DNA of 64,000 nucleotides from JBGRQA01 sp041725895 (GCA_041725895.1 JBGRQA010000008.1:124001-188000), one strand, 5' to 3'; counted from the first letter of the stretch, positions 1 to 8,703 are shown. Notes: a model not told the origin generated them from the sequence alone. A program made the numbers and translations.

Positions 1-500
1 TCAACCAATCTCCGCAGGACAAACTGGAGTACATCCGGAAACTTCAGGCCAAAGGGGAAAAAGTATTGATGATTGGAGATGGATTGAACGATGCGGGCGC
101 ATTGAAAACAAGTAATGCAGGCATCTCCATTGCCGATGATATTTATCACTTTTCACCCGCTTGCGATGCCATCCTGGAAGCCAAACAGTTCAGTAGATTG
201 GGACGCTTTCTGAAAATTACCAAACAGAGCATAAACATCGTAAAGATGAGCATTGGCTTGTCTTTCCTTTACAATATTGTTGGCTTGTATTTCGCAGTTC
301 AGGGGGTACTATCCCCAATTATTGCTGCCCTACTTATGCCAATCAGTTCAGTAAGTGTTGTGGCTTTTGTCACTTTCACTACCAATTATATAGCACGAAA
401 TAAGAAACAAGATTTACATCTGGCAAAAGAAAGTTCTCCTCAATTAAAAAATGAGAAACTGGATCCAGATGTAATTGAAATAAATCAACCCATACCATGA
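1..500 (+). CDS. ccoI: Copper-translocating P-type ATPase CcoI/FixI, C-terminal fragment
   Basis: The gene starts before the window; the first complete codon is at base 3. The fragment carries the P-type ATPase hinge motif GDGLND (MIGDGLNDAGAL), followed by the last two hydrophobic segments and a short polar tail. In this family the enzyme pumps copper across the inner membrane for insertion into cbb3 oxidase. The stop codon overlaps the ccoS start by four bases (ATGA), and ccoNOQP-G-H follow directly, which points to CcoI/FixI rather than a general copper-resistance ATPase. The N-terminal metal-binding domain and the CPC motif are outside the window, so metal specificity is inferred from context. 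Confidence 0.93.
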   Translation, partial: NQSPQDKLEYIRKLQAKGEKVLMIGDGLNDAGALKTSNAGISIADDIYHFSPACDAILEAKQFSRLGRFLKITKQSINIVKMSIGLSFLYNIVGLYFAVQGVLSPIIAALLMPISSVSVVAFVTFTTNYIARNKKQDLHLAKESSPQLKNEKLDPDVIEINQPIP

Positions 501-697
501 GTGTAATATTTGTTCTCATAGGAGTAAGTATGTTGGTAGCTCTGGGCTTCCTTTTCGGCTTTTTATGGGCTGTAAAAAAAGGCCAGTACGATGATTCCTA
601 CTCCCCGTCCGTAAGAATTCTGTTTGAAGATCAAAAAGAAGAAGAAAAAGACACGAAAGACAAAGAAACAAGTAAGCAAAATACCGATAAGAACTAA
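497..697 (+). CDS. ccoS: cbb3-type cytochrome oxidase assembly protein CcoS
   Basis: A 66-residue protein with one N-terminal membrane helix, a GFLWAVKKGQYDD stretch typical of CcoS and a very charged Lys/Glu/Asp-rich tail. CcoS is needed for cofactor insertion into the cbb3 oxidase. The start overlaps the ccoI stop and the oxidase gene begins 17 bases after its stop, so the genes are probably translationally coupled. The size matches the family. Confidence 0.92.
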   Translation: MSVIFVLIGVSMLVALGFLFGFLWAVKKGQYDDSYSPSVRILFEDQKEEEKDTKDKETSKQNTDKN

Positions 698-714
698 CCA
701 TAAATTTGCAGTTA

Positions 715-2859
715 ATGGAAACACAACACTTTTCGTACGATAATAAAATCGTAAAATACTTTTCCTACGCCACCGTAATTTGGGGGATTGTAGGAATGGC
801 CGTGGGTCTGCTTGTTGCCCTGCAACTGGCATTTCCGATCTTTAATTTCGATCTGGCCTACACCACCTTTGGTAGAGTCCGTCCGATTCATACCAACGCG
901 GTGATCTTTGCCTTTGTGGGAAACGGCATATTTGCCGCTGTTTACTACTCACTTCAGCGTTTGCTTAAGGCTCGGATGTTCAGCGATCGTTTGAGCTGGA
1001 TCCACTTCTGGGGTTGGCAACTGATTATTGTTGCTGCTGCGGTCACCTTCGTGCTGGGCTACACCACCAGTAAGGAGTACGCCGAGTTGGAGTGGCCCAT
1101 CGATATTGCCATTACCATTATTTGGGTGGTATTCGGATGGAACATGTTCGGAACCATTCTTAAAAGAAGAGCCGATCACCTTTACGTTTCCATTTGGTTC
1201 TACATTGCAACTTTTGTTACTGTAGCTGTACTGCACATTGGAAACTCCATTGAACTGCCCTACAGCTGGATTCAAAGCTACCCTGTTTATGCAGGTGTGC
1301 AGGATGCCCTTGTACAGTGGTGGTATGGACACAATGCGGTGGCTTTCTTCCTTACCACCCCATACCTTGGATTGATGTACTACTTCCTGCCCAAAGCGGC
1401 CAATCGTCCGGTGTATTCCTACCGATTGTCCATTATTCACTTTTGGGCACTGGTGTTCCTTTATATTTGGGCCGGACCTCATCACCTACTTTATACGGCT
1501 CTTCCCGACTGGGCACAGTCGTTGGGTGTTGTATTCTCCATTATGCTAATTGCTCCTTCCTGGGGGGGAATGTTCAACGGATTGTTAACTCTTCGAGGAG
1601 CCTGGGATAAGGTTCGAGACAATGCCGTATTGAAATTTATGGTTGTAGCCGTTACCTGTTATGGTATGTCTACCTTCGAAGGCCCAATGATGTCTTTAAA
1701 ATGGGTGAACTCCCTTACACACTATACAGACTGGACCATTGCTCATGTTCACATCGGGGCGTTAGGATGGAACGGCTTTCTAACCTTTGGTATGCTGTAC
1801 TACCTGGCTCCTAAAATGTGGAAAACCAAGTTATACTCCATGAAGTTGGCCAACGCCCACTTCTGGCTGGGGACATTGGGTATGATCTTTTACGCCTTGC
1901 CCTTGTACTTTGGAGCCATTGTTCAAACCCTAATGTGGAAAGAGTTTACTCCTGACGGATTGCTGACCTATCCAAACTTCCTGGAAACCATCACCCAAAT
2001 ATTGCCAATGTACCATGCACGAGTTCTTGGGGGTGCATTGTACCTGGTTGGTGCTGTAATCATGGTTTACAACCTGTACAAAACGGTAGCTTCAGGTCAA
2101 TTTGCAGACAACGAGGCAGCCTCAGCTCCTGCCTTACAGACAAATTCAAAACGTGAGCGAGGCGAAGGTCTGCACCGCTGGTTGGAAAGAAAGCCTGTTC
2201 AGTTCATGATTCTTTCAACCATTGCCATTCTGATCGGTGGAGCTTTCGAAATCATTCCCACCTACCTGATCAAGTCCAACGTTCCGACTATCGAAAGTGT
2301 GAAACCTTACACACCACTTGAGTTGCAAGGACGTGACATCTATATCCGCGAAGGATGTAACACCTGTCACACCCAAATGGTACGTCCATTCCGTTCGGAA
2401 ACCGAGCGCTACGGTGAATACTCCAAGGCCGGTGAATTCGTTTACGATCATCCGCACTTGTGGGGTTCCAAACGTACCGGACCGGATTTGGCTCGCGAAG
2501 GGGTGAAAGGTGGCAAGATGTACAAGACCAACGTATGGCATTACAACCACATGCTGGATCCGCAAAAGATGAACGCACAATCCATCATGCCCAAATACCC
2601 ATGGTTGATTAAGGATAAACTGAACATTTCCAACACCGAAGCTAAGATCAATGCCATGATCACCCTGGGAGTACCTTACGACAAGGCACCCTATCCAGAT
2701 AATTATGCAACCAAAGCCAACGACGACCTGATCAAGCAAGCGAAAGAGATTGCTACCGATCTGAAACAATCTGGTATCAATTGCGAACCAGACAAGGAGA
2801 TCATTGCATTGATTGCCTACTTGCAACGCTTGGGTGCTGATATTTCGGAAAAGGAATAG
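715..2859 (+). CDS. ccoNO: cbb3-type cytochrome c oxidase, fused subunits I and II (CcoN-CcoO)
   Basis: The 714-residue protein joins the heme-copper catalytic subunit CcoN (about residues 1-455, roughly 12 membrane helices with conserved His in segments such as WWYGHNAV and HVHIGALGWNG) to the membrane-anchored monoheme cytochrome CcoO. The heme c motif CNTCH lies at about residues 548-552, followed by TQMVRPFRSE, a CcoO hallmark. A Ser/Ala/Lys/Arg-rich linker near residues 455-490 marks the junction. Fusion of ccoN and ccoO is known in Bacteroidota. It reduces O2 at low oxygen tension. I chose the ATG at 715; an in-frame TTG at 706 is also possible. Confidence 0.96.
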   Translation: METQHFSYDNKIVKYFSYATVIWGIVGMAVGLLVALQLAFPIFNFDLAYTTFGRVRPIHTNAVIFAFVGNGIFAAVYYSLQRLLKARMFSDRLSWIHFWGWQLIIVAAAVTFVLGYTTSKEYAELEWPIDIAITIIWVVFGWNMFGTILKRRADHLYVSIWFYIATFVTVAVLHIGNSIELPYSWIQSYPVYAGVQDALVQWWYGHNAVAFFLTTPYLGLMYYFLPKAANRPVYSYRLSIIHFWALVFLYIWAGPHHLLYTALPDWAQSLGVVFSIMLIAPSWGGMFNGLLTLRGAWDKVRDNAVLKFMVVAVTCYGMSTFEGPMMSLKWVNSLTHYTDWTIAHVHIGALGWNGFLTFGMLYYLAPKMWKTKLYSMKLANAHFWLGTLGMIFYALPLYFGAIVQTLMWKEFTPDGLLTYPNFLETITQILPMYHARVLGGALYLVGAVIMVYNLYKTVASGQFADNEAASAPALQTNSKRERGEGLHRWLERKPVQFMILSTIAILIGGAFEIIPTYLIKSNVPTIESVKPYTPLELQGRDIYIREGCNTCHTQMVRPFRSETERYGEYSKAGEFVYDHPHLWGSKRTGPDLAREGVKGGKMYKTNVWHYNHMLDPQKMNAQSIMPKYPWLIKDKLNISNTEAKINAMITLGVPYDKAPYPDNYATKANDDLIKQAKEIATDLKQSGINCEPDKEIIALIAYLQRLGADISEKE

Positions 2860-2869
2860 TGTAAATAAC

Positions 2870-2893
2870 GCATCCGGGGGAAACTTCGGATGC
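2870..2893 (+). other. Hairpin between ccoNO and ccoQ
   Basis: A GCATCCG / CGGATGC inverted repeat (7 bp stem, 10-base loop) lies 11 bases after the ccoNO stop. No T tract follows. It could stabilise or process the ccoNO part of the mRNA and so adjust subunit ratios; this is inference from position only. Confidence 0.35.
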
Positions 2894-2910
2894 CCTAAAA
2901 ACAACTAGAA

Positions 2911-3111
2911 ATGAAACTAGTAAGTCATTATCTGCAAAGCATATCGGATGTAGGCTTCTTTCCCAGCATCTCCTTACTGATCTTCTTCCTCTTTTTTGCA
3001 GGAATTGTTTGGTGGGTAGTAAGAGGGGACAAATCCTACTTCCGAAAAATGGAAAGCTTCGCTCTTGAGGAGGAAGAACAACTTTCCAGTGAAATTAAAC
3101 AAATTGATTGA
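2911..3111 (+). CDS. ccoQ: cbb3-type oxidase subunit CcoQ/FixQ-like small membrane protein
   Basis: A 66-residue protein with one membrane helix (SISLLIFFLFFAGIVWWVV) followed by a charged cytosolic tail (RGDKSYFRKMESF, then a run of Glu). Size, topology and position between ccoNO and ccoP match CcoQ/FixQ, which stabilises the CcoP-core interaction. Sequence conservation in this family is low, so the call rests mainly on topology and synteny. The stop sits at the TTG that could start ccoP. Confidence 0.85.
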   Translation: MKLVSHYLQSISDVGFFPSISLLIFFLFFAGIVWWVVRGDKSYFRKMESFALEEEEQLSSEIKQID

Positions 3112-3137
3112 ACTACCGATTAGAAAAATTTAGACGG

Positions 3138-3701
3138 ATGGATAAATATCTTGAAGAAAATAAACACCTGATCAGCGACCATGATTACGATGGGATTCGA
3201 GAGCTGAACAACCCCATGCCCAAATGGTGGCGCTACCTTTTCTATGCAACCATCATCTTTTCGGCGGTATACATGTTCCGCTACCATGTATTTGGTGATG
3301 ATTTACAGATTGCCGAATATGAAAAAGAAATGGCAAAAGCAGCAAAGCTGAAGAAACCCTCGAAAATCGATGAAAATGCACTGGTAGCATTTACTGATAC
3401 AGACAACCTTGCAGCAGGGAAAGCAATCTACGACAAGAACTGCATTGCGTGCCACGGTGCCGTGGGAGAAGGAAACCCTATCGGTCCCAACCTTACAGAC
3501 GAGTACTGGCTCAACGGTGGAAGCATCAACGATGTATACAAAATCATCAAGGAAGGGAAACCGATGAAGGGAATGCTTGCCTGGCAAAACCAGCTATCTC
3601 CGGAACAAATACTACAGGTGACAAGTTACACCCTAAGTTTGGTTGGAACCAATCCCCCTAATGCCAAAGAGGCACAGGGTGAATTGTACGAACCCAAATA
3701 G
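3138..3701 (+). CDS. ccoP: cbb3-type cytochrome c oxidase subunit III CcoP, monoheme form
   Basis: It contains the N-terminal CcoP signature (DHDYDGIRELNNPMPKWW), one membrane helix (LFYATIIFSAVYMF), then one class I cytochrome c domain with CIACH (about residue 100) and a likely distal Met ligand in KPMKGMLAW. Proteobacterial CcoP has two heme c domains of about 300 residues in total; this one, at 187, has a single domain, a form common in Bacteroidota. The ATG at 3138 is my choice. A TTG at 3108 that overlaps the ccoQ stop would add ten residues. Confidence 0.93.
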   Translation: MDKYLEENKHLISDHDYDGIRELNNPMPKWWRYLFYATIIFSAVYMFRYHVFGDDLQIAEYEKEMAKAAKLKKPSKIDENALVAFTDTDNLAAGKAIYDKNCIACHGAVGEGNPIGPNLTDEYWLNGGSINDVYKIIKEGKPMKGMLAWQNQLSPEQILQVTSYTLSLVGTNPPNAKEAQGELYEPK

Positions 3702-3818
3702 TTTGTAGAAATATTAAAACAGATTAAAGGTGCAAATCAGAAAGATACTTCTTATGAAGAGTAAGCCTTTCCGGGCCATTTTTTATTATTGAAAACAATC
3801 TATTCCAAAATCGATAGA

Positions 3819-5222
3819 ATGGAATTTGAAGCAAAAGACAACACCTATCGAGATCAACTCGCAACCCTTAACGAACAAGGGAAAAGACAATGGGTCTACG
3901 CAAAAAAACCGAAAGGGAAACTATACACCTACCGGAACATTGTGGCCTATACCCTGCTTACCCTTCTGTTCGCAATCCCTTTCGTAAAGGTAAACGGAGA
4001 ACCGTTTATCCTATTGAATGTATTGGAACGAAAGTTCATCCTTTTTGGAGTTCATTTCTGGCCCCAGGACTTTCATATTTTCTTCTACGCCATGATCACA
4101 CTCTTTGTGTTTGTGGTACTGTTCACGGTAAGCTTTGGCCGGATCTGGTGTGGTTGGACTTGCCCTCAAACGGTATTCATGGAATTCATCTTCCGCAAAA
4201 TTGAATACCTGATTGAAGGAACTCCACAGCAACAGCGAAAGCTGGACAGCATGCCCATGAACTTTGAGAAATTTGGAAAGAAAGGACTGAAACACATCCT
4301 GTTCTACCTCATCTGTTTTATCATCACCAACACCTTTCTCTCCTACATTATTGGAGTAGATGAATTGTGGAAAATAGTTACCGATACAACTTCAAACCAC
4401 AAGGCAGAACTTACGGCTGTTCTTGTTTTTGCCGGGGTTATGTATTTCGTATTTGCAAAGTTTCGGGAACAGGTTTGTGCCATGGTTTGTCCCTATGGCC
4501 GACTGCAGGGTGTTCTTTTAGATTCCAACTCCATTGTGGTGGCTTACGATTACAAACGAGGGGAAGAACGATCCCCCCTGGAAGCAGGTGAAAACCGAAC
4601 CGAAGAAGGCAAGGGTGATTGCATCGACTGTTACCAATGTGTTGATGTTTGTCCTACCGGGATTGATGTTCGGGATGGGACTCAACTGGAATGTATCAAC
4701 TGTACCGCATGTATTGATGAATGCAACTCGGTAATGGAATGGATCAAAAGGCCTAAAGGCCTCATCCGCTTCGATTCGGAAAAGAACATTGCGGAAGGTA
4801 CTCAACCCAAATGGCCTGCCCGAAAGATTGCCTACTCTGTTGTACTGGCAGTGCTATTTTCTGTTCTAGTTGGTTTATTCATGGGCCGAACCGATGTGGA
4901 AGCCATTGTGTTACGAACTCCCGGATTACTGTTCCAAAAGCAGGATAAGCATCAAATCAGCAACATGTACAACTTTAAAGTGGTAAATAAAACCAACCGG
5001 CAAATGCCCATCCAATTTAAGGTGATGCAGCCGGAAGGAATTGTTAAAATGGTAGGCCGGCAATTGATCGCCGAGCCCAGCACCATCCGGGAAGGGGTTT
5101 TCTTTGTTCTACTGCCCGAACAAAACGTTACCACAGATAAAATTCCAATTCAACTGGGTGTATACTCAGGTAACCGGTTACTGGACAAGATCGACCTTAC
5201 ATTTGTAGGGCCAAACAAGTAA
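3819..5222 (+). CDS. ccoG: cbb3 oxidase maturation protein CcoG (polyferredoxin, cupric reductase family)
   Basis: A protein of about 467 residues with several membrane helices and cysteine clusters: CGWTCPQ, CAMVCPYGRLQG, and a ferredoxin-like pair CIDCYQCVDVCPTG / CINCTACIDECN. The C-terminal part is a periplasmic Ig-like domain (PF11614 type). CcoG is reported to reduce Cu(II) to Cu(I) for cbb3 assembly. The start is either the ATG at 3819 (MEFEAKDNTYRD, the usual start region) or the TTG at 3789. It follows ccoP by about 115 bases without a visible terminator. Confidence 0.94.
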   Translation: MEFEAKDNTYRDQLATLNEQGKRQWVYAKKPKGKLYTYRNIVAYTLLTLLFAIPFVKVNGEPFILLNVLERKFILFGVHFWPQDFHIFFYAMITLFVFVVLFTVSFGRIWCGWTCPQTVFMEFIFRKIEYLIEGTPQQQRKLDSMPMNFEKFGKKGLKHILFYLICFIITNTFLSYIIGVDELWKIVTDTTSNHKAELTAVLVFAGVMYFVFAKFREQVCAMVCPYGRLQGVLLDSNSIVVAYDYKRGEERSPLEAGENRTEEGKGDCIDCYQCVDVCPTGIDVRDGTQLECINCTACIDECNSVMEWIKRPKGLIRFDSEKNIAEGTQPKWPARKIAYSVVLAVLFSVLVGLFMGRTDVEAIVLRTPGLLFQKQDKHQISNMYNFKVVNKTNRQMPIQFKVMQPEGIVKMVGRQLIAEPSTIREGVFFVLLPEQNVTTDKIPIQLGVYSGNRLLDKIDLTFVGPNK

Positions 5223-5233
5223 AAAACAGAAAG

Positions 5234-5680
5234 ATGAAAAAACTAAACTGGGGAAATAAAATAGCAATCGGAGCAAGCACCTATGTCATCGGAATATTAA
5301 TCTTTGTGGGATTCAGTACCACACAAAAAATCAATTTGGTTTCGAAAGACTACTATCCCAAAGAAATTAAGTACCAGGATCAGATTGAGAAAATCAAAAA
5401 CACAAACGCACTAAAGGAGAAAATCCTAGTAACACAGGAAAACGGGACACTTCAACTTCAGTTTCCCAACGAAATAGAGGGAGCAATTCAGGGAGAGATC
5501 GTATTCTACCGTCCCTCCGATTACGAAATGGATGTAAAATTGAAGATTGCTTTAAACCAAGACAATACACAAAACATAAATACGGACAATCTTCTCTCCG
5601 GACGCTACAATGTAAAAATTGAATGGTCAACCGAGGGAAAAGAATATTTCCAGGAGGAAGCCATTTTTGTAACCAAATAA
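5234..5680 (+). CDS. ccoH: FixH/CcoH family cbb3 oxidase assembly protein
   Basis: A 148-residue protein with an N-terminal membrane anchor (KIAIGASTYVIGILIFVGF), then the conserved segment LVSKDYYPKEIKYQDQI, where the FixH family has a similar NYYEKDLxYQ-like motif, and a periplasmic beta-rich domain. It starts 11 bases after ccoG. Members of this family help assemble the cbb3 oxidase. Confidence 0.92.
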   Translation: MKKLNWGNKIAIGASTYVIGILIFVGFSTTQKINLVSKDYYPKEIKYQDQIEKIKNTNALKEKILVTQENGTLQLQFPNEIEGAIQGEIVFYRPSDYEMDVKLKIALNQDNTQNINTDNLLSGRYNVKIEWSTEGKEYFQEEAIFVTK

Positions 5681-5722
5681 CTTGCATTCGAACTTCATTA
5701 CTTCGCTCAAAAGAAATTAAAT

Positions 5723-6454
5723 ATGGTATATCTATCCGCATTAACATTAGGATTACTAGGCAGCTTTCACTGCGTGGGCATGTGTGGCCCCATTGCACTT
5801 GCCATTCCTTTAAAAACCAACTCCTGGCTGGCACGTATTGCTGGTGGTTTTCTCTACAACCTGGCCAGGGCCATTACCTATGCTGTTATGGGATTGGTAT
5901 TTGGACTGTTGGGTCGCGGACTGGTTATGAGCGGATTTCAACAATGGGTCTCGGTTATCATGGGCCTCATCATGATTCTTTCGGTAGTCACCCCATCCCT
6001 CTATCGAAATCGATTCAATATGGAAAAAGGATTGTTTTCCTTTGTTGGTAAGGTAAAACTTTCATTGGGAAAACTCTTTGCAAAAAGATCGTACGGCTCA
6101 CTGTTCCTGATTGGTTTACTAAACGGCTTACTACCCTGCGGTTTGGTTTACTTTGCCATAGCCGGGGCCATTGCAACAGGAAATGCCGCTTCGGGCAGTC
6201 TGTTCATGTTCCTGTTTGGATTAGGAACACTGCCCATGCTTTTGGGTGTTTCTCTTGCGGGTAATATGGTTAGCCTCGGGCTTCGTAAAAAATTCAACCG
6301 AATCCTCCCCTACGCCATCGTATTTATCGGAATTCTTTTTGTATTGCGAGGCTTAAGTCTAGGTATCCCCTACTTAAGTCCTCCTCAAAATAAATTGGTT
6401 GTCCCCCAACAAACCAGCCAAGAGGTAAAAGAAACACCATCGTGCTGTCACTAG
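5723..6454 (+). CDS. TauE/SafE-DsbD-like membrane protein of the cbb3 cluster
   Basis: A 243-residue protein of about six membrane helices. It begins with a conserved GSFHCVGMCGPIALAIP segment and has a second LLNGLLPCGLVYFA segment, the two Cys/Pro motifs of the UreH/DsbD_2 branch of TauE/SafE proteins. Such genes regularly close the ccoNOPG-H clusters of Bacteroidota, and a role in metal transport or redox transfer for oxidase assembly is likely but unproven. The C terminus ends in SCCH, which could bind metal. It is the last gene of the operon. Confidence 0.85.
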   Translation: MVYLSALTLGLLGSFHCVGMCGPIALAIPLKTNSWLARIAGGFLYNLARAITYAVMGLVFGLLGRGLVMSGFQQWVSVIMGLIMILSVVTPSLYRNRFNMEKGLFSFVGKVKLSLGKLFAKRSYGSLFLIGLLNGLLPCGLVYFAIAGAIATGNAASGSLFMFLFGLGTLPMLLGVSLAGNMVSLGLRKKFNRILPYAIVFIGILFVLRGLSLGIPYLSPPQNKLVVPQQTSQEVKETPSCCH

Positions 6455-6476
6455 AACTAGAATCTTCTACAGTTAC

Positions 6477-6496
6477 GGTCAGGACATGTCCTGACC
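6477..6496. other. 20-bp perfect palindrome after the cbb3 cluster
   Basis: GGTCAGGACATGTCCTGACC lies 22 bases downstream of the TauE-like stop codon. It is a perfect inverted repeat with no spacer. No T run follows, so it is not a standard intrinsic terminator. It could be an mRNA 3' end hairpin or a protein-binding site. Confidence 0.6.
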
Positions 6497-6707
6497 CAGC
6501 TATTTCGAAGAAAATACAAAGGATATGCCAATTGATCTGAACCTGATCTGCTATCTATACAGATAAAAAATTCTCTTCCCATTTTGAAACCGCCTATAGA
6601 TCAAGTATTATTCTAAATAAATTCAATAGCTCAACACAATTGAATGCTATTCTTAAATTGCTACCAGTAGCAAATGTAAAAAGGCAGTAGTATCTTTTTT
6701 GATTTGC

Positions 6708-6822
6708 CACTAGAGAAGTTTTCAATTTCTCACTAGAGAAGTTTTCGATTTCTCACTAGTGAAGTTTTTGATTTTTCACTAGATAAGTTTTTGATTTCCC
6801 ACTAGTGAAGTTTTTGATTTTA
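6708..6822. repeat. Minisatellite of five 23-bp units
   Basis: Five consecutive units of exactly 23 bp start at 6708, 6731, 6754, 6777 and 6800. Each begins CACTAG and continues with (A/T)GA or (A/T)TA, then AGTTTT and a GATTT-like end. A degenerate sixth copy of CACTAGTAGTGAAG follows at 6843. Units 3 and 5 contain the palindrome CACTAGTG. The palindrome TATAGTACTATA lies at 6821-6832 and the inverted repeat TTCACT / AGTGAA at 6841-6855. The array sits in the 541-base gap between the cbb3 operon and the SEC-C gene and has no coding potential; 23 is not a multiple of three. Confidence 0.9.
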
Positions 6823-6995
6823 TAGTACTATAAATTTTGATTCACTAGTAGTGAAGATTTAAAATTGCTCGTCCAACCATTTTTCCCCACCCAAATACTG
6901 TTTTCAATTTCACCAATGCTTTCCTTTTCAACACTTTCCTATTGATAATCATAAATATTATTTCTAACTTAAGGAAAAACCAATATATCAAAACT

Positions 6996-7268
6996 ATGAA
7001 GAAAGCCCTTGATATTTTTTTAAGCCTCTTCAAATCGGATAGAGAGGAGGAATTCTACTACGTTAAAATAGAACGCAACGAGAAATGCTACTGCAACAGT
7101 GGTAAAAAATACAAAAACTGCCACTTGCCCGATCATGAGAAACGGAGCAAGCTTGCCGTTCGAAAAATATATGAACAATCAGGAGAAGTAGATATTAAAA
7201 TAATATCTGTAAAAAGGTTGCGTAAAGAATTCTACCGGGTTAGAACCAACCAGGGCGAAAGTGTCTAA
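6996..7268 (+). CDS. Small SEC-C motif protein
   Basis: A 90-residue basic protein with a SEC-C zinc-binding motif near residues 27-43 (NEKCYCNSGKKYKNCHL; pattern CxC then CH). In SecA this motif binds zinc and contacts SecB; in small proteins its role is unknown. The ATG at 6996 gives MKKALDIFLSLF and is preferred over an upstream ATG at 6942. The gene stands alone between a minisatellite and a minus-strand cytochrome gene. I cannot assign a function. Confidence 0.75.
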   Translation: MKKALDIFLSLFKSDREEEFYYVKIERNEKCYCNSGKKYKNCHLPDHEKRSKLAVRKIYEQSGEVDIKIISVKRLRKEFYRVRTNQGESV

Positions 7269-7282
7269 ACACCAAATTCATT

Positions 7283-7714
7283 TCATGGCTTCAGTTCTTT
7301 TACATCCTTTAGACTAATGCGTCCATACTGATTTCCCCAGGAATTGAGCACATAATTGAAAACCGTTACCAAATCCTCATCCTGTAAACCCGAAGCGGGC
7401 ATCAGGTTGTGATATTTTTGCCCATTGACCTTTATTGGAATATTAGCACCAAATTTCACCATTCTCAGAGATTTGGTAACATTATTTCGTAAAAAGTCGG
7501 AATCGGCCAAGGGGGGATAAACCCCTTGTATGCCCTGCCCATTGGCCAGATGACAGTTCATACATTTGGAACGATACAAGGAAGAACCCGCCTCCCTTTC
7601 CATTTTGGTTAGAGGTGCATAACTTACAGCTTCCTTCTCCTTTTTCCCTGATCGCTCAGAACAGGAAAAAAGGAGAAATCCTATGATTGCAAAAAATAAA
7701 TTTAACCGTTTCAT
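7283..7714 (-). CDS. Lipoprotein c-type cytochrome, monoheme
   Basis: A 143-residue protein with a lipoprotein signal (FFAIIGFLLFSCSE, lipobox LFSC) and one class I heme c motif CMNCH, followed by ANGQGIQGVYPPLADSDFL, typical of small electron-transfer cytochromes. A distal Met is probably in LMPASGL. It probably shuttles electrons in the periplasm, anchored to a membrane, near the two oxidases. The ATG at 7714 is preferred to a GTG at 7717. It is transcribed opposite to both oxidase clusters. Confidence 0.88.
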   Translation of the reverse strand: MKRLNLFFAIIGFLLFSCSERSGKKEKEAVSYAPLTKMEREAGSSLYRSKCMNCHLANGQGIQGVYPPLADSDFLRNNVTKSLRMVKFGANIPIKVNGQKYHNLMPASGLQDEDLVTVFNYVLNSWGNQYGRISLKDVKELKP

Positions 7715-7841
7715 CACATCTGCTATTTAGTACTAATAAAAATAAGGATTCCAGCGCAAATTACAATCCCCATGATTCGAACAAGGGGATATTAACCTCA
7801 AAAAAAGCACATTAACAACATAATTTCGGCATAATTTTTCA

Positions 7842-7849
7842 TATATTTA
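7842..7849 (+). promoter_or_regulatory. Possible -7 box upstream of the Sco gene
   Basis: TATATTTA resembles the Bacteroidota -7 box TAnnTTTG except for the last base. It lies 65 bases before the Sco start codon in an A/T-rich gap between divergent genes. No good -33 TTTG is seen at the expected distance. Confidence 0.35.
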
Positions 7850-7914
7850 TATAAAGAGCTGCAAATTAAAGCTCGATTTCTTCAGTTCTAACCTTTTTAA
7901 ATGAGGATTGCCCT

Positions 7915-8703
7915 ATGAAAAGACTGATGTACTTATGCATCCTGATCCCCTTGTTGTGGCCTTTCTCCAGCATTTCCCAAAACAACCTAAATCCTGCACC
8001 GGATTCTGAAATTGGGATAACAGAAATGTTGGGCGATACTGTTCCCGGCAACATTGTTCTCTGCAATGAAAAAGGAGAAAAAGTAATTCTAAAAGATCTG
8101 ATCGACAAGCCTACCGCACTTCTGTTTGTTTACTATCGCTGCCCGGGAATTTGCAGCCCGCTTATGAATGGGGTAGCCGAAGTAATTGGGAAGAGTAATT
8201 TGGACCTGGGAAACGATTACCAGGTGTTGACCATCAGCTTCGATCCCACCGAATCTACAGAACTTGCGGTAAAGAAAAAAAACAACTATGCAGGCTTGGT
8301 AGAAGGAAAAAACACCAAAGACGGATGGCTCTTTTTTACCACCGACAGTCTGAATAGTGCCCTTGCAACTCAAGCTTTTGGATTTCGGTACAAAAAGGCA
8401 GGCAATGAGTTTCTGCATGCAGCCTCAATGATAATCATCAGTCCCGAAGGAAAGATAACACGGTACCTAAACGGCACCTATTTCCTCCCCTTCGAATTCA
8501 AACTGGCACTGGTAGAAGCCTCCAAGGGACAAGTAGGCCCCACCATCAATAAAATTCTGCAGTACTGCTACTCCTACGACCCCGTGGGACAGGCTTATGT
8601 ACTGAATATAACCAAAGTTACGGGAACGATTATCATCCTAATGGCCGTCATTATCTTCCTGTTGCTCTCCATTAAAAAAGTAAGACGAAAAACTCAAGCC
8701 TAA
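7915..8703 (+). CDS. Sco1/SenC family copper chaperone
   Basis: A 262-residue protein with a signal peptide, a thioredoxin-like fold carrying the copper site CPGIC (in YRCPGICSPL) and a downstream His in NEFLHAASM that completes the Cu ligand set. A C-terminal membrane helix (IIILMAVIIFLLLS) is unusual for Sco proteins, which are normally anchored at the N terminus. It is the first gene of the caa3 operon, 18 bases before ctaD, so it very likely loads the CuA centre of CtaC. Confidence 0.92.
   Translation: MKRLMYLCILIPLLWPFSSISQNNLNPAPDSEIGITEMLGDTVPGNIVLCNEKGEKVILKDLIDKPTALLFVYYRCPGICSPLMNGVAEVIGKSNLDLGNDYQVLTISFDPTESTELAVKKKNNYAGLVEGKNTKDGWLFFTTDSLNSALATQAFGFRYKKAGNEFLHAASMIIISPEGKITRYLNGTYFLPFEFKLALVEASKGQVGPTINKILQYCYSYDPVGQAYVLNITKVTGTIIILMAVIIFLLLSIKKVRRKTQA

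Noticed and set aside
949..1485. 178-codon minus-strand ORF inside ccoNO
   Set aside because: Shadow of the conserved CcoN sequence, no family resemblance.
6708..6822. CRISPR-like appearance of the 23-bp array (and the 22-bp array at 21132)
   Set aside because: Units are directly adjacent with no unique spacers, and no cas genes are in the window.
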